Part shown: piece after piece, positions 1-8,500 of the stretch
Layout: each line of letters begins with the position of its first letter
Numbering within the stretch: position 1 is the stretch's first letter
NCBI RefSeq assembly: GCF_020103695.1
Contig: NZ_JAHXBF010000002.1
Location: 558,001 to 622,000 of the forward strand
DNA: 64,000 nt
Source of the DNA: Hyalangium versicolor
GTDB taxonomy: Bacteria; Myxococcota; Myxococcia; Myxococcales; Myxococcaceae
Direction: 5' to 3'
Translations under genes and position numbers: made by a program
The notes under the pieces: model-generated
The model's input: only the letters and a program-made list of their open reading frames with translations
What the model was told of the DNA's origin: nothing
Database searches by the model: none

Positions 1-2267
1 AGGACGGCTCGCTCTTCATCGCCATGGAGTACGTGGAGGGACAGACGCTGCGCCAATGGGGCAAGGAGAAGCCTCGCTCCTGGCGCGAGGTGCTGGAGCT
101 CTTCCAAGCCGCCGGGAGCGGGCTGGCCGCGGCGCACGCTGCCGGCCTCATCCACCGCGACTTCAAGCCGGACAACGTGCTGGTAGGCCGGGACGGGCGC
201 GTGCGGGTGGTGGACTTCGGAGTGGCGAGGCCCGTGTCTCGCCCTGAGACGCCTCCGCTCCCCGTGCCCTCTCCCCTGCCACCCGGCGCATGGGACACCG
301 AGCTCACCCTGCCAGGCTACGTGGTGGGCACTCCCCGCTATCTGGCTCCAGAGCTGTTCACCGGTACCCCCGCGGACACGCGCAGCGATCTGTTCTCCTT
401 CTGTGTCGCGCTCTACGAGGCCCTCTGCGGCCAGCCAGCCTTCTCGGGTCCTCCAGACAGAACACCCGTCACTCCACCACCTGCCCACCTGCCGACCTGG
501 CTGATGAGGTCCGTCCTCCAGGGGTTGTCCATCGATCCCGCGCGGCGACCGGCCTCCATGCCCGTGCTGCTGAAGGCGCTGGCAGATGACCCTGCCCTCC
601 GGCGCAATGCCCGGCTCCGCAGGGCCGCGATGGTGGCCATGGGCACGGCAATGGTGGCACTGGCCACCTGGGGCTGGCTGCGTCAGCAAGGAGAGGCTCC
701 GGACTGTTCTCATATGGAGCGCAGGCTCGAAGGCATCTGGGACACACGTGTCCAGCAACAGGTGCGACAGGCTCTGGAGAGCACCCAACTGCCTTACGCG
801 TCCGCCACCGCCGAGCGCGTGGCCGCAGCGTTGGAGCGCTACGCCCAAAGCTGGACGCGCATGCGAAGCGAGGCGTGCAAGGCAGCGCTCGAACCGACGG
901 AGTTGCCGCGAGGCCTCGCTGTGCTGCAGGAGTACTGCCTGGAGCGCCGGCGCAGTCAGCTTCGCGCGCTCACCGATCTGCTGGGCAGAGGCGCGGATCC
1001 GGAGCTGCTGCCTCGCGCGGTGGAGGCGGCCCAGGGGCTGCCGCCGCTGGAGTACTGCACGGATGCCCAATCGCTGACCGCGGCTGTGCCTCCGCCCGAG
1101 GAGCCCGGGCTACGAGCCCAGGTCGAAGCGCTCCAGCAAGAGGTGGATCGACTGGAGGCGCTGTACGAGGCGGGCAAGTACTCGGAGGGCATGGCATTCG
1201 GCGTTCAACTACTCCCGCGCGTGGCCTCGGTGGCCTTCCCAGCCTTGCGCGCACGGGCGCTGTACCAGTTGGCCCAGAACCTGGAAGGTGCCGGAGAGTT
1301 CAAGCAGGCCGAGACCCGCGTGCGCGAGGCCATCCCCCTGGCTGCCGAGGGCCGGGACGATGCACTGCAATCGCGCGCGTGGGGTCTGCTCACGCTGCTG
1401 GTAGGCACCCGGCAGGGCCGATACGAGGAGGCGCAGGGCCTGGAACTCATCACAGCAGCAGCCGCAGCGCGCACAGAGGATCCCCTGGCCCGCGCCGAGG
1501 CGCTCAATGCCCTCGGAACGCTGATGAATGGCCTTGATCGCTACGACGAGGCTCAGCGCCTCTTCGAGGAAGCGCTGAAGCTCTGGGAACAGGTACGAGG
1601 ACCGAGGCATCCCTACGTGGCGGGATTCCGCAGCAATCTGGGCGCCGCACTCCTCATGAGGGGTGAGTACGACGCGGCGCGGAAGCACCTCGAGAGTGCG
1701 CAGGCACTCTGGGAAGAGGAACTGGGGCCAGGGCATCCCTATCTGATCAACTCACTCGCCAACCTGGGGTTGGTGCACTGGCGGTTGGGGCATCTCCAGG
1801 AGGCGCTGACCTATCTGGGACGCACCCGAGCCCTCGTCGAGAAGGTGCTGGGCCCCGAGCACCCCTTCCAAGCCGAGTCCCTCAGCCTGGAGGGCCAGGT
1901 GCTGGCGGACCTGGGGCGCTACACGGAGGCGGAGCAACGGCAGCAGCAGGCACTGGCGTTGATGAAGAAGGTTCTCGGACCGGAGCACCCCAGCATCGCC
2001 GAGCCCCTGCTCGGTCTTGGCCATCTGAGGCGGCTCCAAGGACAGGCCTCCGAGGCCCTGCCACTGTTGGAGCAGGCACTGAAGGCGGCCCAGGGCTCCA
2101 CTCAGGCCGAGGTGCAGTTCGAGCTGGCTCAGACACTCTGGAACACACGCGCCGGGCATGCGCGCGCCCGCGAACTGGCTTCACAGGCTCAGGAGTACTG
2201 GCAGCGAGTCGGGCATCCCCAGCGGACCGAAGTCGCCCAATGGCTGGCGGCGCACCCCGCGCCTTGA
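1..2267 (+). CDS. Ser/Thr protein kinase with C-terminal TPR repeats (5' end missing)
   Basis: Partial gene: the frame is open to the left edge and the first visible residues are already inside the kinase fold, so the ATP-binding N-lobe lies outside the window. About 754 residues are visible. The catalytic loop HRDFKPDNVL, the metal-binding DFG (DFGVA) and the APE motif are present, so the kinase looks active. A hydrophobic stretch around bases 627-680 is a single membrane span. After it come a helical linker and many tetratricopeptide repeats with kinesin-light-chain-like spacing (L.LW...LG..HP). Eukaryotic-like kinases of this layout, cytoplasmic kinase then membrane span then extracytoplasmic TPR, are abundant in myxobacteria. 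The TPR part probably senses or binds a protein partner. Substrate unknown. Confidence 0.93.
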   Translation, partial: DGSLFIAMEYVEGQTLRQWGKEKPRSWREVLELFQAAGSGLAAAHAAGLIHRDFKPDNVLVGRDGRVRVVDFGVARPVSRPETPPLPVPSPLPPGAWDTELTLPGYVVGTPRYLAPELFTGTPADTRSDLFSFCVALYEALCGQPAFSGPPDRTPVTPPPAHLPTWLMRSVLQGLSIDPARRPASMPVLLKALADDPALRRNARLRRAAMVAMGTAMVALATWGWLRQQGEAPDCSHMERRLEGIWDTRVQQQVRQALESTQLPYASATAERVAAALERYAQSWTRMRSEACKAALEPTELPRGLAVLQEYCLERRRSQLRALTDLLGRGADPELLPRAVEAAQGLPPLEYCTDAQSLTAAVPPPEEPGLRAQVEALQQEVDRLEALYEAGKYSEGMAFGVQLLPRVASVAFPALRARALYQLAQNLEGAGEFKQAETRVREAIPLAAEGRDDALQSRAWGLLTLLVGTRQGRYEEAQGLELITAAAAARTEDPLARAEALNALGTLMNGLDRYDEAQRLFEEALKLWEQVRGPRHPYVAGFRSNLGAALLMRGEYDAARKHLESAQALWEEELGPGHPYLINSLANLGLVHWRLGHLQEALTYLGRTRALVEKVLGPEHPFQAESLSLEGQVLADLGRYTEAEQRQQQALALMKKVLGPEHPSIAEPLLGLGHLRRLQGQASEALPLLEQALKAAQGSTQAEVQFELAQTLWNTRAGHARARELASQAQEYWQRVGHPQRTEVAQWLAAHPAP

Positions 2268-2478
2268 AGCCCTGGAATCCATCACCCGGTGGCAGAGCCA
2301 GCCAATCTTTTGGCGGCTCCGGTCAATGAGCGCACTGCCTCGCCCTGGCAGATTGCCGTTCGCCACACGAGGCGCAGCGGAGCCTGCCGCGCAGGCGCCT
2401 CCCCCTTCCCGGGACTCGGGCCCCTTTCCCGAGCGCCTCGTGTGCATCCACCGCGGACACCCTCGGGAGACCGGCACC

Positions 2479-3633
2479 ATGCGTCTGAGTACTCACTCGA
2501 ATTGTAGGGCGAAACCTTTCACCCGTGCGCTCACAAGCCTGAGCCTCCTGCTGGCCACGGCTTGTGGTGGCGAGTTGCCTCCAGAGGACACCGGAGACAG
2601 GAGCACGCTCGCCTCGTCCCTGCAGGACAGCTGCTCGCCCGATGTGACGCCTCCCGTGGTGACGTGCCAACCCGAGGAGCCCTACGTCGAGTGCTTCAGC
2701 GGTTATCTCTACCCGTCGGGCGACTACTGGGTGAAGGACAACTGTGAAGTCATGCTGACATCCGTGTACCCGGCCTATATCGGCGGACAGGGGACCTACG
2801 TGACCACCGTCAGCGCGGTGGACACATCGAGCAACAGCGCTCGGTGCTCGACGAAATGGAAGGTGCTCGACACCCTGCCTCCCACCTTGACCTTGAAGGG
2901 CCCGGCGCAAGTGGTCATTCCCTTTCGTTCCGGCCACGTGGAGCAGGGAGCCGACGGTTCGGACCTCTGCGATGGAGGGGATCTGCGCTCCCGCATCCAG
3001 AGCACGGGCCGCGTCGACCATGCCCCCGGAATCTCCTCCGTCACCTATAGCCTGGCGGACGGCGCTGGCCACGTCTCCCGAGCCACTCGCCTCATCACCG
3101 AACTGCCAGAGGGCTCCTGCTCCGAGCAGCTCACCGCGCCGGTGCTCCTGCTCCAGGGCAACGCCGAGCAGAAGGTAGAGTGCGGCCGCTCGGCCTGGAA
3201 CGACCCGGGAGCCCTGGCCGCGGACCAGTGTGGCGTGGTGACGGTACACTCGTACAACTCGGGCAAGGATGAGTATGGCCCCGGCCCCAACGGCTTCGTC
3301 GAGGGGAGCTACTCCGTGCAGTACCTCGCCTGGAATGGGCAGGGGACGACGAGCGCATTGCGCACGGTCACCGTCGAGGACACCACGCCTCCCCGGCTCG
3401 GTCTTTATGGCTTCGCGCATATGACGCACACGTGTGGCAGCGCCTGGGTGGACCCGGGCGCCTACGCCCAGGATCTCTGCTACGGCAACGTCAACTACTC
3501 CATCCAGGTGACGGGCTCGGTGAACGGTTGGGTGGAGGGCTCGTACACACTGAGCTACGTGGCGAGGGACCCCGGGGGCCGCCAGTCCAACGTCGCGATC
3601 CGCACGGTGGACGTCGTCGACTGCCCCTGGTAG
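2479..3633 (+). CDS. Ig-like (DUF5011/HYR-type) repeat lipoprotein
   Basis: A 384-residue exported protein. I chose the ATG at 2479 because it gives a basic N-terminus, a hydrophobic core and a lipobox-like LLATAC; the open frame further upstream overlaps the kinase gene and has no signal peptide. The mature part contains at least three repeats with the TPP, DPGA and EGSYTVxY signatures of bacterial Ig-like domains (DUF5011, the Cry22Aa-type Ig fold). Paired cysteines around residues 50-75 and in each repeat suggest disulfides. Such modules usually mediate surface adhesion or polysaccharide contact. It lies 211 bp after the kinase gene on the same strand, so co-transcription is possible but not shown. 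No enzymatic motif seen. Confidence 0.8.
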   Translation: MRLSTHSNCRAKPFTRALTSLSLLLATACGGELPPEDTGDRSTLASSLQDSCSPDVTPPVVTCQPEEPYVECFSGYLYPSGDYWVKDNCEVMLTSVYPAYIGGQGTYVTTVSAVDTSSNSARCSTKWKVLDTLPPTLTLKGPAQVVIPFRSGHVEQGADGSDLCDGGDLRSRIQSTGRVDHAPGISSVTYSLADGAGHVSRATRLITELPEGSCSEQLTAPVLLLQGNAEQKVECGRSAWNDPGALAADQCGVVTVHSYNSGKDEYGPGPNGFVEGSYSVQYLAWNGQGTTSALRTVTVEDTTPPRLGLYGFAHMTHTCGSAWVDPGAYAQDLCYGNVNYSIQVTGSVNGWVEGSYTLSYVARDPGGRQSNVAIRTVDVVDCPW

Positions 3634-3658
3634 CGCTCAACCCGATCGAGCCACCGCG

Positions 3659-4161
3659 CTACCGGGGCTTCTTCGAGGTGCCCGGCTTGGCTCGCTCGAG
3701 AATGGGGTAGTAACACGCGCGCTTCCACTCGTAGGCATCCTCGCCACAGGGCGGCACGGTGTTGGTCATCAGGTGCCAACACACCCTCCATCGATCTCCA
3801 ATTGCTCTCGACCTCGGCATGGAGCGCGCCGTTGCCCAGGAAGCGGCTGCTCCGGAAGAGCCGCCGCGATGACCTGGGCCTCCAAGTGGATGGGCAGCTC
3901 ATCCGATGCCACCCGTGACGTCGTCGTGCTGTCCCCAAGCCCTCGCGTTCCCGCGTCTGGCGCCGCCTCATCCTCCAGTTCAGCCCGCGCCAGCTCGGAC
4001 CTTCCCTCACGAACCGAGTACCGTTCCCATCCGATGTTCACTGCCAACGCGACCACGACGGCAGCAGCAACCCCCGGCCAGAGGCCCCAGATCCGTTCAA
4101 GCGATTTTGCCTGCACCACTGGTGTACTCCGAGCCCCTGAGCACGCTGGCTGACGGCCCAT
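3659..4161 (-). pseudogene. Small single-span membrane protein of a kinase-linked myxobacterial family, frameshifted near its end
   Basis: The N-terminal frame runs from an ATG at 4161, or more likely a GTG at 4119 with GGAG seven bases upstream, and stops at 3769. It encodes a short tail, one membrane span (VAAAVVVALAVNI) and a PLPGQRR.PC motif ending at GGC. I recall this ending from small proteins next to myxobacterial Ser/Thr kinases, where it continues with W and a PPCG..A.EW...CY region. That continuation is present one frame over: WHLMTNTVPPCGEDAYEWK, then RACYY, ending at a stop at 3659-3661. The frames join if one TG of the TGTGT at 3779-3783 is removed. So the gene is broken by a 2-base duplication, or the read has an error there. 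The kinase gene is about 1.4 kb away. Confidence 0.66.
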
Positions 4162-4172
4162 CCTACATCAAC

Positions 4173-4203
4173 AGCCCTGACAGGCTTGTTCCCTGTCAGG
4201 GCT
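4173..4203 (-). terminator. 12-bp stem hairpin downstream of the RCC1 gene
   Basis: AGCCCTGACAGG (4173-4184) and CCTGTCAGGGCT (4192-4203) are perfect complements with a 7-base loop. The hairpin lies 68 bases past the stop of the RCC1-repeat gene and just before the next minus-strand gene. There is no run of T after it, so it may terminate poorly or act as an mRNA end protector. Confidence 0.55.
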
Positions 4204-4271
4204 GAGAGGCCGAGCGGACCCTCAAGAGGCGTCAGCTCTGCGCCACGATCCAGACTCGTCGGGCCATATTC

Positions 4272-5480
4272 CTAACGGCCAATGTTGCCATTGCCGTCGC
4301 TGCCCCAGCTCCAGAGCGTGCCGTCGTCGAGAATGGCATAGGAGGACGCACTCCCCGCCGCAATGGACGCAACTCCCGTGAGGTAGCTGCCCGGAGTGGT
4401 GCTCGCGACCACTTGCACAGGAGAAGCCCGATCGGTGGTCGTGCCGTCTCCCAGCTGTCCGTAGGAATTGGATCCCCAGCTCCAGAGCGTCCCGTCCTGG
4501 CCCGCAGCCAGGAAGTGGCCATCCCCCGCGGCGACGGCCTTGACGGTCGGAAGGCCCGTCACCGAGGACAGGGTGCCGCTGAACGTCCCCAGCGACGACA
4601 CGGTCCCGTCCGTCTTCAAGAAGACGGCGACAAACTGATTGGCGGAGATGGCCTTCACCGACGAGATGCCCGTGAGCTTCGTGGGAACGGTGACCCCTGT
4701 GCCACCCAGGCGGCCCCAGTGCCAGACATCGCCCGCGGAATCCAAGGCGAAGGAGCTCTCATCACCCGCGGCGATTGCCGTGATCGTCACGCCCGAAAGC
4801 CCCGTCACCTGCACGGGCCAGAGCCGGGACGTGGAGGTTCCGTCGCCCAGCTCGCCCCCGAAGTTGTCTCCCCAGGCCCACAGGGTGCCATCACTCTTCA
4901 ATGCCACCGTGTGGCCCGTTCCCGCGGCGACAGCCGTCGCGCCACTGAGCGCCACCACCGGAGTCGTGCTGGCACTCGTGGTGCCATTGCCGAGCTGGCC
5001 GTAGCTGTTGAGCCCGATGGTGAGGACCTGGCCGGTGCTCGACAGGGCCGCTGCGAAGAACGCCCTCCCTCCTTTGAATTGAGTCACGTTCGAGAAGCCC
5101 GACACCACGGTCTGCGGAGTGAGCGGCGAAGCAGGCACGGTCGTCCCCGCCTGGCCAAACGCGTTGAAGCCCCAACCCCAGCGATTGCCGTCGCTGGTCC
5201 AGGCGAAGCCATTCCCGTTTCCGGCAGCCACCTTCTCGACCGTCGCACCCGGGGTCAGCCCCGTGAAGCTCACCTGCCCCGGAATGGGGGCCGCGACCCT
5301 CTGCTCCACCTGGCCGACTTCCTCCGAGGAAGACTCGGACACCCCTCCGCAACCGATCATGAAGCCAGACGCCATCACAGCGGCCAGGACGCTCCGGGCC
5401 GTGGACTTCACGAACGGGCGCGTGATGAGGGACTCCTGGATGTGTGCTCGCTCACCGCTGGCCTGATTGTTCTCCAACAT
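4272..5480 (-). CDS. RCC1-repeat lipoprotein (beta-propeller)
   Basis: A 402-residue protein. Its start is the ATG at 5480, which has GGGAG five to six bases upstream; the longer frame to 5831 lacks a signal and is not used. The N-terminus has a basic region, a hydrophobic core and a lipobox-like FMIGC, so it is probably a lipoprotein. The mature part is built of about seven RCC1-type blades with the W.WG.N..GQLG.GT signature, for example WAWGDNFGGELGDGT and WSWGSNSYGQLGDGT. It ends inside a last blade (WSWGSDGNGNIG), so the propeller probably closes by pairing first and last strands. Bacterial RCC1 propellers are usually surface protein-binding scaffolds; the partner is unknown. A strong hairpin follows the gene. 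Confidence 0.86.
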   Translation of the reverse strand: MLENNQASGERAHIQESLITRPFVKSTARSVLAAVMASGFMIGCGGVSESSSEEVGQVEQRVAAPIPGQVSFTGLTPGATVEKVAAGNGNGFAWTSDGNRWGWGFNAFGQAGTTVPASPLTPQTVVSGFSNVTQFKGGRAFFAAALSSTGQVLTIGLNSYGQLGNGTTSASTTPVVALSGATAVAAGTGHTVALKSDGTLWAWGDNFGGELGDGTSTSRLWPVQVTGLSGVTITAIAAGDESSFALDSAGDVWHWGRLGGTGVTVPTKLTGISSVKAISANQFVAVFLKTDGTVSSLGTFSGTLSSVTGLPTVKAVAAGDGHFLAAGQDGTLWSWGSNSYGQLGDGTTTDRASPVQVVASTTPGSYLTGVASIAAGSASSYAILDDGTLWSWGSDGNGNIGR

Positions 5481-5843
5481 TGTCTCTCTCCCACTGTCAC
5501 CATGGACTGCTTGGATGTGTCGGGGTGCATGCACCCGATCGTGCAGTGGGGCCCGGTGGCTCCTGGGTCTCAGCCATGGAACTGCCGCCCGCTTGCCTCC
5601 ACCGCACGCGCCGGCACCCAGAGCACTCGCCGTGCCAGAACTGAGCGTCTGAACTGCCACCAGGCATTCGCTGGGGTGAGCGCCGGAAATCCAGCGCATG
5701 CCAGGAAATGTGCAGCAAGGCTGCGTGCGGGAAGGCTTCGTTGCGGATCCAGGCAACAAAAGTTGCGTGGTGCGCCTACGCGTCCGCGTGGTCACACCAC
5801 GCAAGGGGAGCCGGTGGACCTTCCGGCTCAACCGCTGCGGACT
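5481..5843. other. Gene-free spacer between the RCC1 and SRPBCC genes
   Basis: No frame here looks coding. It holds the 5' leader of the RCC1 gene on its left side and, on its right side, a 10-bp inverted repeat (5763-5772 with 5795-5804) and a small palindrome GCAAC-AAAA-GTTGC at 5753-5766. Confidence 0.5.
5763..5804 (-). terminator. 10-bp inverted repeat downstream of the SRPBCC gene
   Basis: TTGCGTGGTG (5763-5772) and CACCACGCAA (5795-5804) are perfect complements separated by 22 bases. They lie 40 bases past the stop of the minus-strand SRPBCC gene. The position fits a terminator, but there is no T-run, and an operator for the divergent side cannot be excluded. Confidence 0.4.
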
Positions 5844-6302
5844 TCAACTCGTGTGAGGAGCCCTTCCCTGGCGGAAGTGTGCCTTCAGCGCACTGAACCC
5901 CTGCTGGAAGACACCTTGCCCGACGATGTCGATGAGAGCGCGCTCGCGCTCGGGCGGGCAAAGGAACTCCGCGCTCCACTCGGCGAAGGTGTGGTTCCCA
6001 TCCGTGACGCGGGTGAGCCTGAGTGTGGCGACGTAGCCGTCCACGCCCAGCGGGGACTCCACGATGGCGTAGGTGCACACGCGGTCGACGTCGGACAAGG
6101 CCAGCAGCCGCTCGCGAATCACTCCGCCATCCTTCAGCCGGAAGTTCCGGATACAGCCAACCTGATCACTCGCTTGCTGCTGCTCGATGGAAGACTCGGC
6201 AATCGCCGGGTGCCACTTGGGCAGACCATTGAAATCCCGGACATGCTTCCAGACATCCTCCACCGAGGCTTCGATGACACTGCTGGCGTATACCTTGGCC
6301 AT
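5844..6302 (-). CDS. START/SRPBCC-fold protein (polyketide cyclase/dehydrase type)
   Basis: 152 residues, the normal size for a single SRPBCC domain. The ATG at 6302 has GGAG seven bases upstream, which fits better than the GTG two codons earlier. The opening ASSVIEASVEDVWKHVRDFNGLPKWHPAI and the later GGVIRERLLALSD, with TYAIVESPLGV, follow the polyketide_cyc2 pattern: a beta strand, the W..V.DF..L..WHP motif, a long sheet and a C-terminal helix with a GFSALK end. These proteins bind hydrophobic small ligands in a deep pocket; some are cyclases or dehydratases, and many have no known ligand. The gene stands alone, divergent from the cupin gene. Confidence 0.82.
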   Translation of the reverse strand: MAKVYASSVIEASVEDVWKHVRDFNGLPKWHPAIAESSIEQQQASDQVGCIRNFRLKDGGVIRERLLALSDVDRVCTYAIVESPLGVDGYVATLRLTRVTDGNHTFAEWSAEFLCPPERERALIDIVGQGVFQQGFSALKAHFRQGRAPHTS

Positions 6303-6345
6303 GCGCACGCTCCGATGAGAGCATTGAAGGGTTCAGGAGATTGTC

Positions 6346-6837
6346 ATGCCCTCGATTCCCGACGTCCAGACATTGATCCAGAAGCTCTCCCTGGTCCGAC
6401 AGCCGAATGGCCTTACGTTCGCGGAGAGCTACAGGAGTCAGGCCACAGTGGAGGTGCGCGGCGGGCGGGCCATGGCCTCGGCGGTCTACTCACTCTACCG
6501 AGCGGGTCAGCCCCCATTCTGGCACCGCCTCGCAAGCGACGAACTCTGGTTCTACCATGGGGGCGATCCCCTCATCGTGAAGTCCGTGAGCCCAGAGGGC
6601 GTCTACTCCGAGGTGCGCCTCGGCTTGGATGTCGCCCAAGGCGAAGCACCGCAAGCGTGGGTCCCCGCCCATCACTGGCAGGGGGCCATGAGCATTCCCG
6701 GAGCGCCCATGGGATGGACGCTGACGAGCGCTGTCGTGGTGCCGGGATTCAACCCGGCCGACTCGGAGGAACTCGCCGAGAGCGAGCTGTTCGCTCGCTT
6801 CCCCGGGATTGCCGATCGCCTGCGCTCGGCTCCGTGA
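6346..6837 (+). CDS. Cupin_5 (DUF985) family protein
   Basis: 163 residues, with AGGAG six bases before the ATG. The order FAESYRSQ, SAVYSLYRAGQPPFWHRLASDELWFYHGGDPL, LGLDVAQGEAPQAWVPAHHWQGA and VVVPGFNPADSE matches the whole of the DUF985/cupin_5 family, which is related to RmlC-like cupins. The conserved WHR and DE.W.Y..G residues line the cupin pocket. Family members are single-domain cytoplasmic proteins whose reaction is mostly unestablished; some have been linked to sugar-nucleotide or nucleoside metabolism. It is divergent from the SRPBCC gene with only 43 bases between starts, so both promoters must overlap. Confidence 0.83.
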   Translation: MPSIPDVQTLIQKLSLVRQPNGLTFAESYRSQATVEVRGGRAMASAVYSLYRAGQPPFWHRLASDELWFYHGGDPLIVKSVSPEGVYSEVRLGLDVAQGEAPQAWVPAHHWQGAMSIPGAPMGWTLTSAVVVPGFNPADSEELAESELFARFPGIADRLRSAP

Positions 6838-6979
6838 GCCGCGCGAGGACTCGCCACCCAAGTCTATCGAGCGGATGGACTATCCCAGCTCGAAAACCGA
6901 GCCGCTGTGAACCCGTTCACAACGTCTTGCGCCCATCCTGATATGAGCAGGGAATGCTGCTGAGAGGAGTTTTCCCGTC

Positions 6980-8446
6980 ATGACCTCCGCCCTTGAACAA
7001 GCGCTCCAGGCCCAAGTCGAAGAGCTGAAGCAGGAGATCGCCAGCCTCAAGGAACGTGCTGCCGCCAGCCAGCGGGTGGAGAGCGAGCTGCGCCAGTCCC
7101 GGAAGATGCTCCAGCTGATGATGGACAACATCCCGCAGGTGGTCTTCTGGAAGGACCGCCACAGCACCTACGTGGGGTGCAATCAGAACTTCGCGACGAT
7201 CGCGGGGCTGGAGCGCCCCGAGCAGATCGTCGGCAAGGTGGATCAGGAACTCCCCTGGACGCAGGAAGAGGCGGACTGGTACCGCAAGTGCGACGCCCAG
7301 GTCATGGGCGACGACGAGGCATGGCTGCAGATCACCGAGAGCCAGACCACCGCCAATGGAAAGCAGATCTGGATCAACACCAACAAGGTCCCACTCCATG
7401 ACGAGCATGGCCAGGTCGTCGGCATCCTGGGAACGGCAGAGGACATCACCTCACACGTTCTGCTGCAGAAGGAACTCCGCGAGAAGAACGCAGCCCTCGA
7501 GAGCCAGACCGATGCGCTCGCGAAGGTCCAGCGTGAGCTGATGAAGAGCAACGAGGAGCTCGAGGAGCGCGTCCGGGCTCGCACCCAGAAGATCGAGGAT
7601 CAGAACCAGCAGCTCAGCTCGGCCCTGGCGGAGCTCAGCAACGCCCAGGAACAGCTCATCCACGCGGAGAAGATGGCCTCCCTGGGCATGCTCACCGCGG
7701 GAGTCGCGCACGAACTCAAGAACCCCCTCAACTTCGTGCTCAACTTCTCCGAGCTGGCCATCGAGTTCCTCTCCGACCTGGATGAAGCGATGGCCGCCTC
7801 GGTGGGCCAGATACCGCCGCCGGTAGGCGAGGTGGTGGGGAGCCTCCGTGAGAACATGGTCCGCATCCGTGAGCATGGGGCGCGCGCCAACGACATCATC
7901 CAGACCATGCTGCTCCACTCGCGCAGGGCCCCCGGCGAGCGTCGGCCCACCCCGCTCAATCCCCTGCTAACCGAGTGTGTCCAGTTCGCCTACCAGGGCT
8001 TTCGCACCAAGGATCAGGCGTTCAATCTGGCCATCCACACGGACCTGGACCCCGCCGTGGGAGAGGTCAGCCTGGTCAAGCAGAGCATCAGCCGGGCCTA
8101 CCTCAACATCATCAACAACGCCTGCTACTCCGTGCGCGAGGCCCAGAAGCAGCTCCGGGGCTCACGCCCTCCCGAGCTGTGGATCTCCTCCCGCCTGCGT
8201 GGCGATGCCGTGGAGATCCGGGTTCGCGACAATGGACTGGGCATCTCTCCCGAGAAGCTCAAGCGCATCTTCGACCCGTTCTTCACCACCAAGCCCCCAG
8301 GAGATGGCATCGGCCTGGGTCTCTCGCTCTGTTACGACATCATCGTCAAGGAGCACGGCGGCTCGATGCAGATGGAGTCCCAGGAGGGAGCGTACGCGGA
8401 GATGATCACCACCCTGCCGTGCAAGCCCGTCGAGAAAAGCCCGTGA
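6980..8446 (+). CDS. PAS-domain sensor histidine kinase
   Basis: 488 residues with GAGAGGAG nine bases before the ATG. It opens with a coiled coil (residues 1-45), then a PAS domain (about 48-165, with [18 protein letters not shown] and GTAEDIT typical of PAS-PAC), a second coiled coil (about 165-225), the dimerisation/phosphorylation box [18 protein letters not shown] with phospho-acceptor His244, and a HATPase domain with N (NIINNACYS), G1 (DNGLGI), F (FDPFFTTK) and G2 (GIGLGLSLC) boxes. There is no membrane span, so it is a soluble sensor, perhaps of a small molecule or redox state bound by PAS. No response regulator lies next to it, so it is an orphan kinase. Confidence 0.93.
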   Translation: MTSALEQALQAQVEELKQEIASLKERAAASQRVESELRQSRKMLQLMMDNIPQVVFWKDRHSTYVGCNQNFATIAGLERPEQIVGKVDQELPWTQEEADWYRKCDAQVMGDDEAWLQITESQTTANGKQIWINTNKVPLHDEHGQVVGILGTAEDITSHVLLQKELREKNAALESQTDALAKVQRELMKSNEELEERVRARTQKIEDQNQQLSSALAELSNAQEQLIHAEKMASLGMLTAGVAHELKNPLNFVLNFSELAIEFLSDLDEAMAASVGQIPPPVGEVVGSLRENMVRIREHGARANDIIQTMLLHSRRAPGERRPTPLNPLLTECVQFAYQGFRTKDQAFNLAIHTDLDPAVGEVSLVKQSISRAYLNIINNACYSVREAQKQLRGSRPPELWISSRLRGDAVEIRVRDNGLGISPEKLKRIFDPFFTTKPPGDGIGLGLSLCYDIIVKEHGGSMQMESQEGAYAEMITTLPCKPVEKSP

Positions 8447-8453
8447 GCCGGAA

Positions 8454-8486
8454 GGCGCCCTGCCCCTCAGCGGAAGGCAGGGCGCC
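8454..8486. terminator. Perfect 11-bp hairpin between convergent genes
   Basis: GGCGCCCTGCC (8454-8464) and GGCAGGGCGCC (8476-8486) pair perfectly around an 11-base loop. It sits between the stop of the histidine kinase and the stop of the pullulanase gene, so it can end transcription from both sides. No T-run on either strand. Confidence 0.7.
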
Positions 8487-8500
8487 ATCACCGGAGGCGG

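Noticed and set aside
2158..2478. Longer start of the Ig-like lipoprotein within the kinase gene
   Set aside because: Overlaps the kinase gene in another frame and lacks a signal peptide; ATG at 2479 gives an ordinary lipoprotein signal.
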